Under the pieces are notes generated by a model, which saw nothing but the letters and a program-made list of their open reading frames with translations, was not told where the DNA came from and searched no databases. A DNA stretch of 6,842 bases from an uncultured Bacteroidales bacterium. Its GTDB lineage: Bacteria; Bacteroidota; Bacteroidia; Bacteroidales; UBA932. A program made the translations under genes and the position numbers. Below are positions 5,941 through 6,842 of this stretch, piece after piece (within the stretch, counting starts at the first letter, position 1; each line of letters opens with the position of its first letter). The stretch is from positions 1 to 6,842 of the forward strand of contig UQYV01000068.1 in assembly GCA_900545245.1 (NCBI GenBank), given 5' to 3'.

Positions 5941-5962
5941 TTCTTATTGAATATCTGAGTGT

Positions 5963-6697
5963 TCAGTAGTCAATTCTGAAATAGTCCAGAAGTTCTTTGT
6001 ACTTGTCTTGGGCGGTGAGGCAGGTGTCGGTTAGGTAGCCGTTGATTTTACCCCATTCGCGGAGACCTCGATAGTAGAAGAGTTTGAGTTCGTCGGTGAT
6101 GATGAATGGGACTATGCCGTTTGCGAGGCATTCCTTGAACATCAACAGCCTTCCTACACGACCGTTTCCGTCTTGGAAAGGATGGATAGTCTCAAATTTC
6201 TGATGCAGATCGATGATGTCTTCAAGTCTCTTGTGTTTCTTGGAATTGTAGGCAGAAAGCAGCGATTCCATCTGACTGTGCACCATTTCCGGTGGGCAGG
6301 TGGTGTTGCCGCCGACCTCATTTGGTAGTTTTTTGTAATCTCCCACATTGAACCACGGCTTGCAACTGTCGGAAGTACCGGTCTTGAGGATTCTGTGAAT
6401 CTCCTTGATGAAAGCTTCGGAGATTTCATCCTGCACCCTGTCGATTATGAGGTCAATACAGCGGAAATGGTTCGTTGTTTCCAGAATATCATCCACATTG
6501 ACGCTTTCTTCAGTTATGCCGATTGTGTTCGTCTCGAATATATACCTCGTCTGTTCGTGGGTGAGACGGCTTCCTTCGATGTGGTTTGAATTGTAGGTGA
6601 GGTCAATTTGGGTGCGATGGTATATGCCTCCACTGATTCTACCTTCCTTTTCTTCCCTTAATCGTTGGAGGAGAGGTGTTATAAATTCAGATTTCAT
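5963..6697 (-). CDS. Fic-domain protein, class II, probable protein AMP transferase
   Basis: The 244-residue protein carries the complete Fic motif HPFQDGNGRVGR at residues 172-183; the His is the catalytic base, the Asp binds Mg2+ and the Arg residues hold the nucleotide phosphates. The N-terminal segment NSNHIEGS contains the inhibitory-helix motif (S/T)xxxE(G/N) at 37-42 (Ser37, Glu41, Gly42), which places it in class II, where Glu blocks productive ATP binding until relieved. Known Fic enzymes mostly transfer AMP from ATP to Ser, Thr or Tyr of a target protein; the target here is unknown. It is a single-domain form without the C-terminal winged-helix region found in longer Bacteroides Fic proteins. 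Start: ATG at 6695-6697 (MKSEFITPLLQRL) is preferred over an in-frame TTG at 6707-6709, because it is an ATG and fits the family start. No signal peptide. It stands alone, convergent with the orphan RNA unit; no separate antitoxin gene is seen. Confidence 0.93.
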   Translation of the reverse strand: MKSEFITPLLQRLREEKEGRISGGIYHRTQIDLTYNSNHIEGSRLTHEQTRYIFETNTIGITEESVNVDDILETTNHFRCIDLIIDRVQDEISEAFIKEIHRILKTGTSDSCKPWFNVGDYKKLPNEVGGNTTCPPEMVHSQMESLLSAYNSKKHKRLEDIIDLHQKFETIHPFQDGNGRVGRLLMFKECLANGIVPFIITDELKLFYYRGLREWGKINGYLTDTCLTAQDKYKELLDYFRIDY

Positions 6698-6702
6698 TGT
6701 TA

Positions 6703-6751
6703 TCGGCAATAATGAGTTAATACGAAATACAAATATGGCATTTTTTGCCGA
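6703..6751 (-). promoter_or_regulatory. Weak promoter candidate and inverted repeats upstream of fic
   Basis: On the minus strand CATATTTG (6737 down to 6730) differs from TAnnTTTG only at the first base; a start near 6722 would give a leader of about 25 nt. No good -33 box is visible. A perfect 7-bp inverted repeat, TCGGCAA (6703-6709) and TTGCCGA (6745-6751), flanks the site, and GGCA/TGCC (6737-6749) makes a small hairpin directly upstream of the -7 box. These could be operator halves. The rest of 6752-6842 is AT-rich with nothing recognised. Confidence 0.25.
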
Positions 6752-6842
6752 AAAAGACTTAATGTTTTCTTTTTTCTATACATCAACACACGGCTCTTTC
6801 ATTTAAGATTTAGTTGCTACCCTAAGAATGTTGTTATTTTAT

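Noticed and set aside
5762..5950. 62-codon frame on the + strand crossing the cloverleaf-like element
   Set aside because: Most of it is dictated by the inverted arms and internal hairpins, it starts within the terminator stem, and it has no domain. Similar spurious short proteins are expected wherever such an element is copied.
6698..6709. TTG start adding four residues to the Fic protein
   Set aside because: An in-frame ATG at 6695-6697 gives MKSEFITPLL, which fits the family start; the TTG adds nothing recognisable.

Overview
The window reads as a chromosomal segment of a member of the Bacteroidales (Bacteroidota). Three things support this. Candidate promoters fit the Bacteroidota pattern TTTG-N19/20-TAnnTTTG, starts lack clear Shine-Dalgarno sites, and the gene families are typical of gut or oral Bacteroidales: a Pro/Glu-linked leucine-rich-repeat lipoprotein, a long periplasmic TPR protein, a YycJ-like metallo-beta-lactamase-fold hydrolase, an M28 peptidase and a single-domain Fic protein. 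I cannot fix the genus.

Layout. (1) 1-159 holds a probably bidirectional terminator and a promoter for the first gene. (2) 160-1365 (+) encodes a secreted lipoprotein with one EF-hand loop and a leucine-rich-repeat domain. (3) 1373-4338 (-) is a probable two-gene operon: a 673-residue exported TPR protein (first) and the YycJ-like hydrolase, 47 nt apart. The hydrolase runs tail to tail into the lipoprotein gene, with only 7 nt between the stop codons. (4) 4339-4456 is a divergent intergenic region with two promoter-like sites placed so that the opposing 5' leaders would overlap. (5) 4457-5515 (+) encodes an exported M28-family peptidase homologue in which two catalytic-site residues appear replaced. 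(6) 5516-5962 is a 447-nt stretch with no convincing protein gene but much structure: a terminator-like inverted repeat, a cluster of TTGAAAAGTG-like repeats around a near-consensus promoter, a candidate small RNA of about 120 nt with its own terminator, and a 130-nt element closed by 25-nt inverted arms enclosing three stem-loops. (7) 5963-6697 (-) encodes a class II Fic-domain protein, probably an AMP transferase. (8) 6698-6842 is AT-rich upstream sequence with a weak promoter candidate.

The protein genes do not form one pathway. Three encode exported proteins (surface lipoprotein, TPR scaffold, M28 homologue) and two are probably cytoplasmic (hydrolase, Fic). The best candidates for something undescribed are the orphan transcription unit and the cloverleaf-like element between the M28 and fic genes. 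No searches, folding or RNA data were available, so RNA and promoter calls rest on reading the sequence by eye.
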